64,000 nucleotides of DNA from positions 186,001 to 250,000 of the forward strand of contig MKTW01000001.1 of the NCBI GenBank assembly GCA_001898405.1, in the 5' to 3' direction. Below are positions 26,681-35,661 of the stretch, piece after piece (within the stretch, counting starts at the first letter, position 1; each line of letters starts with the position of its first letter). Position numbers and translations under genes: made by a program. Origin of the DNA: Sphingobacteriales bacterium 44-61. GTDB lineage: Bacteria; Bacteroidota; Bacteroidia; Chitinophagales; Chitinophagaceae. The notes under the pieces were generated by a model, which was not told where the DNA came from, did not search any database, and was given only the letters and a program-made list of their open reading frames with translations.

Positions 26681-26688
26681 TAAATTTG
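26681..26688 (+). promoter_or_regulatory. -7 box TAAATTTG for the DUF1080 gene
   Basis: An exact TAnnTTTG match just after the gcvP terminator and 14 nt before the ATG at 26703. It rules out the TTG start at 26676. Confidence 0.6.
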
Positions 26689-26702
26689 AGGAAACAACGA
26701 GT

Positions 26703-27512
26703 ATGCCTGTCAAAACCTTCCTTGCCATAACAGTCTTTATCAGCCTCCTGCTTGTTGCCTGGAAAAACGATAAGACCAGGATCCCAACAACCAGCAACAA
26801 GGACAAGTGGACCACGCTTTTCAACGGAAAGGATATTAAAGACTGGTTTGTAAAAATTCAGCATCATGAAGTGGGTGATAATTTTGGTAACACTTTCCGT
26901 GTAGAGGACGGCCTGCTGAAAGTACGCTATGATCAATACGATCATTTTAATGAACAATTCGGGCACCTGTATTACAAAAAGCCTTTCTCATATTATCATC
27001 TCAAATTCCAATATCGCTTTGTAGAAGAGTGGAGAAAGGATGCACCTTCTTACACCATTCTCAACAGCGGTGTAATGTATCATTCACAGGACCCGCGTAC
27101 CATGCCCAAAGAGCAGGACTGGCCTATCTCTATCGAAATGCAATTGCTGGGAGGGTTGGATGATGGTAAGCCGAGGCCAACCGGCAATATGTGCTCACCC
27201 GGCACCCATATCGTGTATGAAGGGAAACTGGATACCCGCCACTGTATCAATTCCAGTTCCAAAACATATAGAGGCGATCAATGGGTGAATGCAGAACTGA
27301 TCGTGCTCGGCGACTCACTGATCACCCATATCATCAATGGCGATACGGTAATGAAATATTCACATCCGCAGATAGGTGGTGAAGTGGTGAACCGTTTTGA
27401 TCCTGCTCAAAAACAGGATGGCAAACCGCTGAAGGAAGGATATATCGCTTTTCAAAGCGAGGGGCAGCCAATTGATTTCAGGAACATACAGTTGAAAGTC
27501 CTTTCTCATTAA
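26703..27512 (+). CDS. DUF1080 (3-keto-disaccharide hydrolase-like) exported protein
   Basis: A 269-residue protein with an N-terminal hydrophobic signal or anchor (MPVKTFLAITVFISLLLVAW). The start is the ATG at 26703; an in-frame TTG at 26676 would lie over the promoter box. The concanavalin-like DUF1080 domain shows WTTLFNGKDIKDWFVK, FRVEDGLLKV, YHLKFQYRF, NSGVMYHSQDP, WPISIEMQLLG, and a closing GYIAFQSEGQPIDFRNIQL. These match the family well. Some DUF1080 proteins act on 3-keto-glycosides; others are surface glycan-binding proteins. It is followed by a sodium/bile-acid-type transporter whose -7 box overlaps its stop codon. Confidence 0.9.
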   Translation: MPVKTFLAITVFISLLLVAWKNDKTRIPTTSNKDKWTTLFNGKDIKDWFVKIQHHEVGDNFGNTFRVEDGLLKVRYDQYDHFNEQFGHLYYKKPFSYYHLKFQYRFVEEWRKDAPSYTILNSGVMYHSQDPRTMPKEQDWPISIEMQLLGGLDDGKPRPTGNMCSPGTHIVYEGKLDTRHCINSSSKTYRGDQWVNAELIVLGDSLITHIINGDTVMKYSHPQIGGEVVNRFDPAQKQDGKPLKEGYIAFQSEGQPIDFRNIQLKVLSH

Positions 27513-27517
27513 TTTTG
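27510..27517 (+). promoter_or_regulatory. -7 box TAATTTTG overlapping the DUF1080 stop codon
   Basis: An exact TAnnTTTG match whose first three bases are the TAA stop of the DUF1080 gene, 31 nt before the TTG start of the next gene. Confidence 0.5.
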
Positions 27518-27548
27518 CCCGCATTCCTGAAAAACTAAACCATAATTA

Positions 27549-28550
27549 TTGAGAGCAACATTATCCCGGTTGGGCATTGATGGATTCCTGCTCGCTATCA
27601 TTACGATGGTGATCCTTGCTTCATTGTTCCCAGGACCGGGAATTGCAAAGGAACCGGTATCGCTTGAAGAAATAGCCAATTACGGCGTCTCCATCATCTT
27701 TCTTTTTTATGGGCTACGGTTAAGTCCTGAAAAGATGAAAGCAGGTCTTAGCAACTGGAAGATGCACGTAGTGATACAGTTGACCACTTTTGTATTATTC
27801 CCTCTACTGGTACTTCTCATCAAGCCCTTATTCCATGATTCCATCTTCCCTTTATGGCTGGGCATTTTCTTCCTGGCCGCGTTGCCTTCAACCGTTTCGT
27901 CTTCTGTGGTGATGGTTTCCATTGCAAAGGGCAATATCCCCGCTGCTATTTTCAATGCCAGCCTTTCCAGCATGCTGGGCATTTTTATTACACCTTTATG
28001 GACCGGCCTGTTCATTGCTGCAGACACTGGAAGCTTTGATGTTTCTTCCATCCTGCTCAAGCTATGCCTGCAGGTGTTATTGCCTGTTGCCCTGGGGCTT
28101 ATCCTGCACCGTTACTTTGGCCGTTTCGCAGAAAAGCATAACAAGACATTGAAACTGTTTGATCAGTCGATCATCTTACTCATTATCTATACCTCATTCT
28201 GCAAATCCTTTGCAGAGCATTTATTTGACGGGTTGGGCGTTACAAGAATATTACAGCTGGCAGCAGGCATGATCGTCCTCTTCTTTCTTGTTTTTGGGTT
28301 GATGAATATCATCAGCCGCCTCTTGCATTTCTCCCGCAACGACAGGATAACGGTAGTATTCTGCGGCTCCAAAAAATCACTGGTGCATGGAACAGTGATG
28401 TCGAAAGTATTGTTTCCGCAAAGCACGCTTAGCGGAATTATCATATTGCCATTGATGTTGTATCATGCATTGCAGTTGATTGCTGCAAGCATTATCGCAC
28501 AAAAGATGGGGCGGCAGATAAAAGAAACCTGGGATAAGAATTATGGCTAA
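27549..28550 (+). CDS. Bile acid:sodium symporter family protein (SBF-like)
   Basis: A 333-residue inner-membrane protein with about ten TM helices. DGFLLAIITMVILASLFPGPG at the start, GVSIIFLFYGLRLSPEKMKAGL and LPSTVSSSVVMVSIAKGNIPAAIFNASLSSMLGIFITPL match the SBF-like (YfeH/PF13593) branch of the BASS family. The last includes the two-part crossover region with small polar residues where sodium binds in homologues. The start appears to be TTG at 27549; the first in-frame ATG is 20 residues in, inside the first helix. Its end overlaps the next transporter gene by 8 nt. The substrate is unknown. Confidence 0.88.
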   Translation: MRATLSRLGIDGFLLAIITMVILASLFPGPGIAKEPVSLEEIANYGVSIIFLFYGLRLSPEKMKAGLSNWKMHVVIQLTTFVLFPLLVLLIKPLFHDSIFPLWLGIFFLAALPSTVSSSVVMVSIAKGNIPAAIFNASLSSMLGIFITPLWTGLFIAADTGSFDVSSILLKLCLQVLLPVALGLILHRYFGRFAEKHNKTLKLFDQSIILLIIYTSFCKSFAEHLFDGLGVTRILQLAAGMIVLFFLVFGLMNIISRLLHFSRNDRITVVFCGSKKSLVHGTVMSKVLFPQSTLSGIIILPLMLYHALQLIAASIIAQKMGRQIKETWDKNYG

Positions 28551-29448
28551 TTTTTTACTGATCGGGATTTGCATAGTGGCAGGTATGCTGTTCAGGCGAA
28601 GTAAACTGCTGCCCATCGATGCACATAAAGGTATCAATGCCTGGATCATTTACCTTGCCCTGCCTGCTGTCTCCCTGCATTATATTCCTAAAATAAAATG
28701 GAGCACTGATCTGTTAATACCGGCAGTTGCCCCGGTACTCGTATGGGTTGTGGCATGGCTATACGTCCGGGGATATGCTTCCTTTAACAAATTATCAAAG
28801 CCTGCAGAAGGAGGTTTAAAACTTTCTGCCGGTTTGTCCAATACGGCTTTTGTAGGTTTTCCCCTGGTGGCTGCCTGGTTCAGTGAGAAACATATCGGCA
28901 TAGCCGTCATCTGCGACCAGGTCACTTTTCTGCTGCTCACAACGGCGGGTATTATTGTTGCCATGAATTCTTCAGAAGGTCACTCGCTTCGTTTATCGGT
29001 ACTGATCAGAAGGCTCTTCAGTTTCCCTCCTTTTCTCGGATGCATGGCAGCTTTGATTATACCGAATTTTATTTCGCTGGAACCTATCGATCCTTTATTT
29101 GAAAAGCTGGCCGGCACTGTAGCTCCGCTTGCATTGTTCTCCATTGGGCTCCAATTGCAATTCAAAGGATGGAAAGAAGATATAAAGCATATCAGCTTTG
29201 CGCTGTTATATAAATTATGGCTGGCCCCTTTATTGGTATTGCTGCTTGCTCTCCTGATAAATGCAAAGGGTGATACGGCCCGTATCGCTGTTTTTGAAAT
29301 GGCGATGCCTACCCTGGTCACTGCCGGCATTGTTGCAGAGCAATACAATCTGCGGCCAACACTTTCCTCCCGCGTGATCGGTATTGGCATAGTTCTTTCA
29401 TTTATTACCACTGCAATCTGGTATTATATTATCACCAGTTTGCTTTAA
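28543..29448 (+). CDS. AEC family transporter (auxin efflux carrier-like)
   Basis: A 301-residue protein with about ten TM helices. The opening MANFLLIGICIVAGMLFRRSKLLP and HKGINAWIIYLALPAVSLHYI, with LSNTAFVGFPLVAAWF at the first crossover region and a second half ending MAMPTLVTAGIVAEQYN, are AEC-family features. Bacterial members move carboxylates such as malate or malonate; none is indicated here. The gene begins 8 nt inside the end of the SBF-like gene, so the two are translationally coupled. Both belong to the BART transporter superfamily, so the pair may reflect linked use. Confidence 0.88.
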   Translation: MANFLLIGICIVAGMLFRRSKLLPIDAHKGINAWIIYLALPAVSLHYIPKIKWSTDLLIPAVAPVLVWVVAWLYVRGYASFNKLSKPAEGGLKLSAGLSNTAFVGFPLVAAWFSEKHIGIAVICDQVTFLLLTTAGIIVAMNSSEGHSLRLSVLIRRLFSFPPFLGCMAALIIPNFISLEPIDPLFEKLAGTVAPLALFSIGLQLQFKGWKEDIKHISFALLYKLWLAPLLVLLLALLINAKGDTARIAVFEMAMPTLVTAGIVAEQYNLRPTLSSRVIGIGIVLSFITTAIWYYIITSLL

Positions 29449-29503
29449 CCGGTAATCGAACAAACTGCCACTCCATCTGTTGATCTTATAAAACCTCCCA
29501 ACC

Positions 29504-30439
29504 ATGCAACAAAGAACACTAAGCGATACATTGCTTAAAACAGCGCCAATCATGTTTGGCGGAAATATTTTCGGATGGACTGTAGATGAAAAAAGATCTT
29601 TTGAATTGCTGGACGCTTTTGTTAGCTCCGGCTTCAATGCAATTGATACAGCAGATTCTTATTCGAGATGGGTGCCCGGCAATAAAGGCGGCGAGTCTGA
29701 AACGATCATTGGCAAATGGCTGAAGCAAAAAGGAAACAGGGATAAGCTGATCATTGCTACGAAGGTAGGTTCAGACATGGGAAGCGGTAAAAAAGATCTC
29801 TCGGCCAAACATATCATTTTCTCTGTAGAAAACTCTTTAAAAAGATTGCAGACTGATTATATCGATCTTTATCAGTCCCACTACGATGATGCCGACACTT
29901 CTCCGGAAGAAACACTGGCAGCATTCGATCAACTGATCAAACAGGGAAAAGTCCGCTACATTGGTGCTTCCAATCTAAGCAAAGAAAGAATTGAAGAATC
30001 ATTGAAGATCAGCCGTGAAAAAGGTTTTGCAGCATACAAAACCCTCCAGCCATTGTATAATCTTTACGACAGGGAAAATTTTGAAACACAGTATCGCGAT
30101 TTCTGCATAGCCAACAATATCAGTGTAATCCCTTATTATTCCCTGGCCAGTGGATTTTTGACAGGAAAATACCGCTCCGAAAAAGATCTTGGTAAAAGTG
30201 CACGGGGAGCTGGCATTGAAAAATACCTGACCGAAAAAGGCTATCGCATTTTAAAAGCGCTGGATGAGGTGAGTGCCAGACACCAGGCAACACCGGCACA
30301 GGTAGCCATTGCCTGGCTGATAACTCAGCCATCGATCGCTGCAGCCATTGCCAGCGCCACTTCCATTACTCAATGGGAAGACCTTGCTAAATCCGCAACA
30401 CTCCAACTGAGTGAAGCTGATCTGCAACAACTGAATTAG
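29504..30439 (+). CDS. Aldo/keto reductase
   Basis: A 311-residue cytoplasmic NADPH-dependent oxidoreductase with a TIM barrel. The catalytic tetrad is complete: D48 and Y53 (IDTADSY), K87 (IATKVG) and H126 (YQSHYDD). SNLSKERIEESL, and a C-terminal segment with IASATSITQWEDLAKS, correspond to the cofactor-phosphate contact region. It belongs to the AKR11-13/YhdN-like group by overall look. It begins 55 nt after the AEC gene on the same strand and could be in the same transcript. The substrate is unknown. Confidence 0.93.
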   Translation: MQQRTLSDTLLKTAPIMFGGNIFGWTVDEKRSFELLDAFVSSGFNAIDTADSYSRWVPGNKGGESETIIGKWLKQKGNRDKLIIATKVGSDMGSGKKDLSAKHIIFSVENSLKRLQTDYIDLYQSHYDDADTSPEETLAAFDQLIKQGKVRYIGASNLSKERIEESLKISREKGFAAYKTLQPLYNLYDRENFETQYRDFCIANNISVIPYYSLASGFLTGKYRSEKDLGKSARGAGIEKYLTEKGYRILKALDEVSARHQATPAQVAIAWLITQPSIAAAIASATSITQWEDLAKSATLQLSEADLQQLN

Positions 30440-30579
30440 TTATATAATAACGCTGATGGATGATGGCCTTTATAACGGGTGCCTTATCTTTCTGTTAAAG
30501 TCTGTCATCCCTCATTTATCATTGGCTATCCACTTGCCGGGGCATGTTATTTGTTTTAATATGCAAAAAAAGTTGTGGC

Positions 30580-31536
30580 ATGAATTGGGTTGACCTTTCT
30601 CTCGTCATTATATTCCTGCTGGCTGTTTGGGGAGGTTGGTACCGTGGTTTTATTGTAGGATCGTTTGACCTGCTTTGTTGGGTCGGCAGTTTTGTTGTGG
30701 GCTACCTGTACTATCCCTATGCGGCCCGTCTTTTAACTGGATGGTTTCCCAACCTGGGCCCCTGGTTATTGCCTGTTTCATTTCTTTCCGTGTTGGTGAT
30801 CTCCAGGCTGATACTGGGTTTTATCAGCTCGCGTATCATCCGTTCCATACCTGATGCCATGCATCGTTCCGGGGCCAACAGGCTGTTTGGATTGATCCCC
30901 GGTGTCATCAATGGATGGGTCAGCGCAGTGATCGTATCTGCGCTGTTGCTGTCGCTTCCTTTAAAAGACAGCATTACGCAGGAAAGCCGCGATAGCAAAC
31001 TGGCCAGCGGGCTCGCCATGCAATCTGAATGGGTCAATAAAAAGCTGGCGCCTGTATTCGATGAAGCAGTACGGCATACGATGAACAGCCTTACTGTTCA
31101 TCCCTCTTCCAATGAACAGATCAACCTTCATTTCACCTATGATAAACCACAGGTGCGCCCCTTCCTTGAAATAAAAATGCTGGAACTGGTAAATGAAGAA
31201 AGGGCAAAAGAAGGGCTGCCTGCTTTGAAACCCGATCCGGAAATGGCAAGAATAGCCAGGACACATTCACGCGATATGTTTGCCCGCGGTTATTTCGCGC
31301 ATGTCAATCCTGATGGCAAAAACCCTTTCGATCGTATGCGGGATGCAAATGTTCAGTTCAGTGCAGCCGGTGAAAACCTGGCGCTGGCGCAAACACTCGA
31401 AATAGCCCATACCAATTTGATGAACTCTCCCGGCCACCGGGCCAATATCATGAACCCGGCATTTGGAAGGCTGGGGATAGGTGTGCTTGACGGTGGGTTT
31501 TATGGATTGATGATCAGTCAGGAGTTCAGGAATTAA
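30580..31536 (+). CDS. CvpA-CAP domain fusion protein
   Basis: A 318-residue protein starting at the ATG at 30580 (MNWVDLSLVIIFLLAVWGGWYRGF), the usual CvpA N-terminus; an upstream in-frame ATG at 30544 is less likely. Residues 1-165 hold four TM helices of the CvpA family, including NRLFGLIPGVINGW. A linker leads to an extracytoplasmic CAP/SCP domain (about 195-318): LVNEERAKEGLPALKPDPEMARIARTHSRDM, FAHVNPDGKNPFDRM, GENLALAQ, MNSPGHRANIMNPAFGRLGIG. The last contains the conserved HxxN and GxG-type motifs; the CAP His and Glu residues are present. A membrane-tethered CAP domain suggests a role at the cell wall or outer face. Confidence 0.9.
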   Translation: MNWVDLSLVIIFLLAVWGGWYRGFIVGSFDLLCWVGSFVVGYLYYPYAARLLTGWFPNLGPWLLPVSFLSVLVISRLILGFISSRIIRSIPDAMHRSGANRLFGLIPGVINGWVSAVIVSALLLSLPLKDSITQESRDSKLASGLAMQSEWVNKKLAPVFDEAVRHTMNSLTVHPSSNEQINLHFTYDKPQVRPFLEIKMLELVNEERAKEGLPALKPDPEMARIARTHSRDMFARGYFAHVNPDGKNPFDRMRDANVQFSAAGENLALAQTLEIAHTNLMNSPGHRANIMNPAFGRLGIGVLDGGFYGLMISQEFRN

Positions 31537-31565
31537 GAAGGTACAGCCAACGAAACAAAAATCCG

Positions 31566-31573
31566 TACCTTTG
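31566..31573 (+). promoter_or_regulatory. -7 box TACCTTTG for the YbjJ-like MFS gene
   Basis: An exact TAnnTTTG match. It overlaps the TTG at 31571 that opens the longest frame, so the real start is downstream at 31619. Confidence 0.6.
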
Positions 31574-31618
31574 CCACCTGCTCGAACAAGTTGCTGGCCA
31601 TATGCAAGAAGCAACTTC

Positions 31619-32863
31619 ATGAAAACAAGTATCAATAGTCTTTTCAGGGTATCCCAAAAGCTTTTAGCGCCCCTTCTGCTCTCGCCATCCAAGCCAGGTG
31701 CAGGAGAAGAGCTTAATCTGCCCGTTTACAGCAACAGGCAGATCCGTATTGCCGTATCCGTTTTCTTTTTTTGCCAGGGCTTATGCTTTTCTTCCTGGGC
31801 CAGCCGGATACCGGATATTAAAACAAGCCTGCAACTTACAGACGCTGCATTAGGCAGCATACTGCTGGCATTGCCAGCCGGTCAGTTGACCGCCATGCCT
31901 TTTTCAGGAAAACTGGTTACTCATTTCGGCAGTAAAAAAGTATTGCGCATCTGTCTTGTACTATACGCTATCTGTCTTACCAATATGGGCCTTGCTACAC
32001 AACCCTGGCATCTTGGACTGGCTTTATACCTGTTTGGTGTTTGCGGAAATATGTGTAATATCTCTGTAAATACACAGGCGATTGCAGCAGAGAAATTATA
32101 TGGCCGGCCCATCATGACTTCTTTTCATGGTGCATGGAGCACAGCTGGGTTTACCGGTGCTGCTATCGGCTTGCTGATGATGGGGCAACGCATCTCACCC
32201 TATCTTCATTTCTGGATCATTGCTTCTCTCGTGTTTATAACGATCATGATCTCACAACGTTTTCTGCAACCCGGAAGATCTAACACCAGGCTGGAGAAAA
32301 AGGGGTTTTTCACCAGGCCAAACGGAGCATTGGTGCAATTGGGCATTATCGGATTCTGCAGCATGGCCAGCGAAGGTGCCATGTTTGACTGGAGCGGGGT
32401 GTATTTTCAGCAAGTGGTGGAAGCACCCAAATCATTGATCGTGCTCGGTTATGTTTCTTTCATGATAATGATGGCCACCGGGCGCTTTGTAGGAGATAAG
32501 CTGATCCAAAAACATGGAAGAAAGAAAATGCTGCGCGTAAGCGGTGTCCTGATCTCAACAGGATTGTTCATATCTGTTCTGTTCCCTTACCTGGCTACAG
32601 CAACTTTAGGATTTCTGATCGTGGGGTTAGGCGTTTCATCTATTGTGCCGATGGTATACAGCAGTGCAGGGCGGATCCCCAATATTCCTCCGGGCATTGC
32701 GCTGGCATCTGTGTCAAGCATCAGCTTTCTCGGCTTCCTGATGGGACCTCCTTTGATCGGGTATATTGCAGAAATATCCAGCCTTCGCTATTCTTTTGCA
32801 GTGATCGGGCTGCTTGGATTTGGTATTGCCATCATGGTCTCAAAAATGAAAGCAATACAATAA
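31619..32863 (+). CDS. MFS transporter (YbjJ-like)
   Basis: A 414-residue inner-membrane protein with about 12 TM helices, starting at the ATG at 31619 (MKTSINSLF). The first helix reads FFFCQGLCFSSWASRIPDIKTSLQLTDAALGSILLALPAGQL, a pattern I associate with YbjJ/fucose-permease-like MFS proteins. FGSKKVLRI fills the place of motif A, and GRFVGDKLIQKHGRKKML is the second-half motif A. The N-terminal 50 residues are a cytoplasmic tail. The substrate is unknown. It converges with the ThuA gene (7 nt between stops). Confidence 0.88.
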   Translation: MKTSINSLFRVSQKLLAPLLLSPSKPGAGEELNLPVYSNRQIRIAVSVFFFCQGLCFSSWASRIPDIKTSLQLTDAALGSILLALPAGQLTAMPFSGKLVTHFGSKKVLRICLVLYAICLTNMGLATQPWHLGLALYLFGVCGNMCNISVNTQAIAAEKLYGRPIMTSFHGAWSTAGFTGAAIGLLMMGQRISPYLHFWIIASLVFITIMISQRFLQPGRSNTRLEKKGFFTRPNGALVQLGIIGFCSMASEGAMFDWSGVYFQQVVEAPKSLIVLGYVSFMIMMATGRFVGDKLIQKHGRKKMLRVSGVLISTGLFISVLFPYLATATLGFLIVGLGVSSIVPMVYSSAGRIPNIPPGIALASVSSISFLGFLMGPPLIGYIAEISSLRYSFAVIGLLGFGIAIMVSKMKAIQ

Positions 32864-32870
32864 CAGCTGT

Positions 32871-33611
32871 TTACTTTCCGATAGCATATTGAATGCCTCC
32901 AAGCAGGTGCTTGAGAAACAGGTTATCTACATATGTTTCATCGGTGTGCCCCATGGCTGTGTAGAAAGAACGGCCGCCGTCAAAATCCCTGTACCATGAC
33001 ACAGGATGGAAATCACCATTCGTACCTCCTTCAATGCTTTTCTCATCCAGGGTGATCAATACTTTTACTTTATCCCAATGCGTGTCCTTGAAATTATACC
33101 ATTCATCCCAACGGCTCCATTGTGCAGGCAAAGCAGCCATGCCGTTGAATGATTGGTTCTTTATTTGCAGAAGCGCCTGTTGCTGTTTTGGATGACTGCT
33201 GAAATAAGCACCTACCAGTTGATTATACCAGGGCCAATCGAATTCTGTATCCGAGGCGGCATGAATACCTACAAACCCTTTTCCTGAGTGAATATACTGT
33301 TCAAATACTTTTTGCTGCTCTTCGTTCAACACATTACCGGTGGTATTCAAAAAAATAACTGCTGAATATTTTTTTAGATTGCGCTTGTTGAATTGCAATG
33401 AGTCCGTGGTGGTATCGCACCTGAATCCATTTTGCATACCTAACCGTTCAATGGCTTTTATTCCCGCAGGAATGGAATTATGATGAAAACCGGCTGTTTT
33501 GCAGAAGATCAGCACCCGTGCCGGAGGGGCTTCAGAAAAAGAAGATATAGACATAGCTGTTACAATAAGGCAAATGGAGAAGAAAATAGTGTGGTAAACA
33601 GGTCTTTTCAT
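32871..33611 (-). CDS. ThuA-like domain exported protein
   Basis: A 246-residue protein with a signal peptide (to about residue 27, SSFSEA). The ThuA-like class I glutamine-amidotransferase-type fold is evident: ARVLIFCKTAGFHHNSIPAGIKAIERLG, FLNTTGNVLNEEQQKVFEQYIHSGKGFVGIHAASDTEFDWPWYNQLVGAYFSSHP, and GRSFYTAMGHTDETYVD. The usual amidotransferase Cys is absent, as expected for ThuA. ThuA is linked to trehalose/3-keto-sugar use in rhizobia; in Bacteroidota these proteins are often near glycoside genes. Here it is divergent from a GH97 gene (63 nt apart). Confidence 0.92.
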   Translation of the reverse strand: MKRPVYHTIFFSICLIVTAMSISSFSEAPPARVLIFCKTAGFHHNSIPAGIKAIERLGMQNGFRCDTTTDSLQFNKRNLKKYSAVIFLNTTGNVLNEEQQKVFEQYIHSGKGFVGIHAASDTEFDWPWYNQLVGAYFSSHPKQQQALLQIKNQSFNGMAALPAQWSRWDEWYNFKDTHWDKVKVLITLDEKSIEGGTNGDFHPVSWYRDFDGGRSFYTAMGHTDETYVDNLFLKHLLGGIQYAIGK

Positions 33612-33674
33612 TACGGCAGTTTATAATGCTAATATAATACGTATTTTCATTAAGCGATACTCAATTACTTCTTT

Positions 33675-35648
33675 ATGAAAAAGACTTGCCTGGTCATCTG
33701 CTGCCTGCTGATGCTGCTTTATTGCCGTGCTTCCGGCAAAAAAGAAATCACCTCTCCTGATGGCAAAATCCAGGTAACGGTTGAAGCAGGCAGGTTTCTC
33801 CAATATTCCGTAAAATATGAAGGCCGGCCCTTATTGCAACCATCACGGATAGACCTGCTGGTAAAAGGCCAGGAAGGGTTTTCCGGCAAATTGGATTTTA
33901 AAGATATAAAAGTCCGGCAGGTCAATGATCTTATTATATCACCCGTACCGGAAAAAAGAAAACATATACCGGATATTTATACGGAATTAACGATCCGGTT
34001 TAACCGGCCATTCAGCATAGTGTTCAGGGTATATGATGATGGGGTTGCTTACCGCATTCTCTCCCATCTGAAAGATTCGGCTTTGATACAAAATGAAATT
34101 GCTGAATTCAATTTTGCCGGTACACCAATGGTGTATTTCCCACAAGTGGTGAAGCGCGACAATGCAGATATTTATCATACCAGTTTTGAAGAACCTTATC
34201 AGTTAAAACCGGTCGACAGCCTTACATCAAACCATCTTTGTTTTTCCCCTTTACTGATCATGCCTGTTGATGGGCCGAAGATCGCGCTTACCGAATCTGA
34301 CCTTGAAGATTATCCCGGCATGTTCATTACCGGCAGCAGCAGTTCACTACTGAAAGGACAGTTTGCCCCTTATCCAAAAGAAGAAATGATAGCGCCTGGC
34401 GAATTTCCACAGGCTATTGTAACCCGGCGGGCTGATTATATCGCCCACACAAAAGGCCAGCGAGCTTATCCATGGCGGGTACTGATGATCGCTGCCAGCG
34501 ACAAAGATCTTCCTGCCAATGACCTGGTATACCGCCTGGCATCCCCTTCAAGGGTAAAAGATATATCATGGGTCAAACCAGGTAAAGCCACAGACGAATG
34601 GATCATCGGCATCAACCTCTTTAATATCCCTTTTAAATCCGGTATCAATACCGCCACTTACAAATACTATATTGATTTTGCCAGCCGCTTTGGTTTCAAC
34701 AGGATACTGATGGATGCCGGGTGGAGCGACTATGGTGACCTGTTCAAAATCAATCCCAATATCAATATGGAAGAGATTGCTGCTTATGCCAAACAGAAAA
34801 ATATCGGCCTCAGTTTATGGACACTGGCCCTTACACTCGAAAAGCAACTGGAACCGGCGTTGGAGCAATTCAATAAATGGGGCGTTGATTTTATCATGAC
34901 CGATTTCATGGACCGTGATGATCAGAAAATGGTCAATTTTTATTTTAGAGTGGCGGAAGCCTGTGCACGCCATAAGATCATGATCATGTATCATGGTGCA
35001 TTCAAACCTGCAGGCTTCGGCCGTACTTATCCCAATGCCATTACACGCGAAGGCGTACTGGGTTCTGAATACAATATATGGAGCGAGAAGGCCACCCCCG
35101 AACATAATCTGCTGCTTCCTTTTATCCGGATGACGGCTGGACCGATGGATTACGAACCGGGGATACTGGACAATGCTACCGCCAAAACCTTCCGCCCCAT
35201 TGGAGAAAAAGTGATGGCGCCGGGCACCCGCTGCCACCAGGCAGCAATGTTCGTGGTATATGAAAGCCCTATCCAGATCTTTTCCGGCAACCCATCACAG
35301 GGATTGACGGAACCTGCATTTATGGAATTGCTCGGCCGTGTTCCCACCACCTGGGACACAACCGTTGTACTCAATGCAAAAGTGGGAGATTATATTGTTA
35401 CAGCCCGCAAAAAAGAAAATGAGTGGTTTATTGGTGCAATGAGCGATTGGACGGCAAGAGAAATAAAAATTGATCTCTCCTTCCTGGAAGAAGGGAATTA
35501 TCAAGCAGAGATCTGTGAAGATGGGGTGAATGCCGACAGGTATCCTTCTGATTACCTGATCCGGAAAACCAAATTAACACGTAGTGATGCACTTACTATA
35601 AAAATAGCCCCGGGTGGAGGATTCCTGATGCGATTGTATAAACGCTGA
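33675..35648 (+). CDS. Glycoside hydrolase family 97 protein
   Basis: A 657-residue exported enzyme (signal peptide MKKTCLVICCLLMLLYCRAS). It has the N-terminal beta-sandwich of GH97 (about 25-270, SPDGKIQVTVEAG, FRVYDDGVAYRI), the central TIM barrel (about 300-560) and a C-terminal beta domain. RILMDAGWSDYGD, VDFIMTDFMDRDDQKMV and REGVLGSEYN are typical. The DFMDRDDQ stretch puts an Asp where retaining GH97 alpha-galactosidases carry their nucleophile, whereas inverting SusB-type alpha-glucosidases use Glu; the subtype is an inference. No SusC/SusD genes are present, so this is not a classic polysaccharide-utilization locus. Confidence 0.93.
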   Translation: MKKTCLVICCLLMLLYCRASGKKEITSPDGKIQVTVEAGRFLQYSVKYEGRPLLQPSRIDLLVKGQEGFSGKLDFKDIKVRQVNDLIISPVPEKRKHIPDIYTELTIRFNRPFSIVFRVYDDGVAYRILSHLKDSALIQNEIAEFNFAGTPMVYFPQVVKRDNADIYHTSFEEPYQLKPVDSLTSNHLCFSPLLIMPVDGPKIALTESDLEDYPGMFITGSSSSLLKGQFAPYPKEEMIAPGEFPQAIVTRRADYIAHTKGQRAYPWRVLMIAASDKDLPANDLVYRLASPSRVKDISWVKPGKATDEWIIGINLFNIPFKSGINTATYKYYIDFASRFGFNRILMDAGWSDYGDLFKINPNINMEEIAAYAKQKNIGLSLWTLALTLEKQLEPALEQFNKWGVDFIMTDFMDRDDQKMVNFYFRVAEACARHKIMIMYHGAFKPAGFGRTYPNAITREGVLGSEYNIWSEKATPEHNLLLPFIRMTAGPMDYEPGILDNATAKTFRPIGEKVMAPGTRCHQAAMFVVYESPIQIFSGNPSQGLTEPAFMELLGRVPTTWDTTVVLNAKVGDYIVTARKKENEWFIGAMSDWTAREIKIDLSFLEEGNYQAEICEDGVNADRYPSDYLIRKTKLTRSDALTIKIAPGGGFLMRLYKR

Positions 35649-35661
35649 TCTTCCTCCTTAT

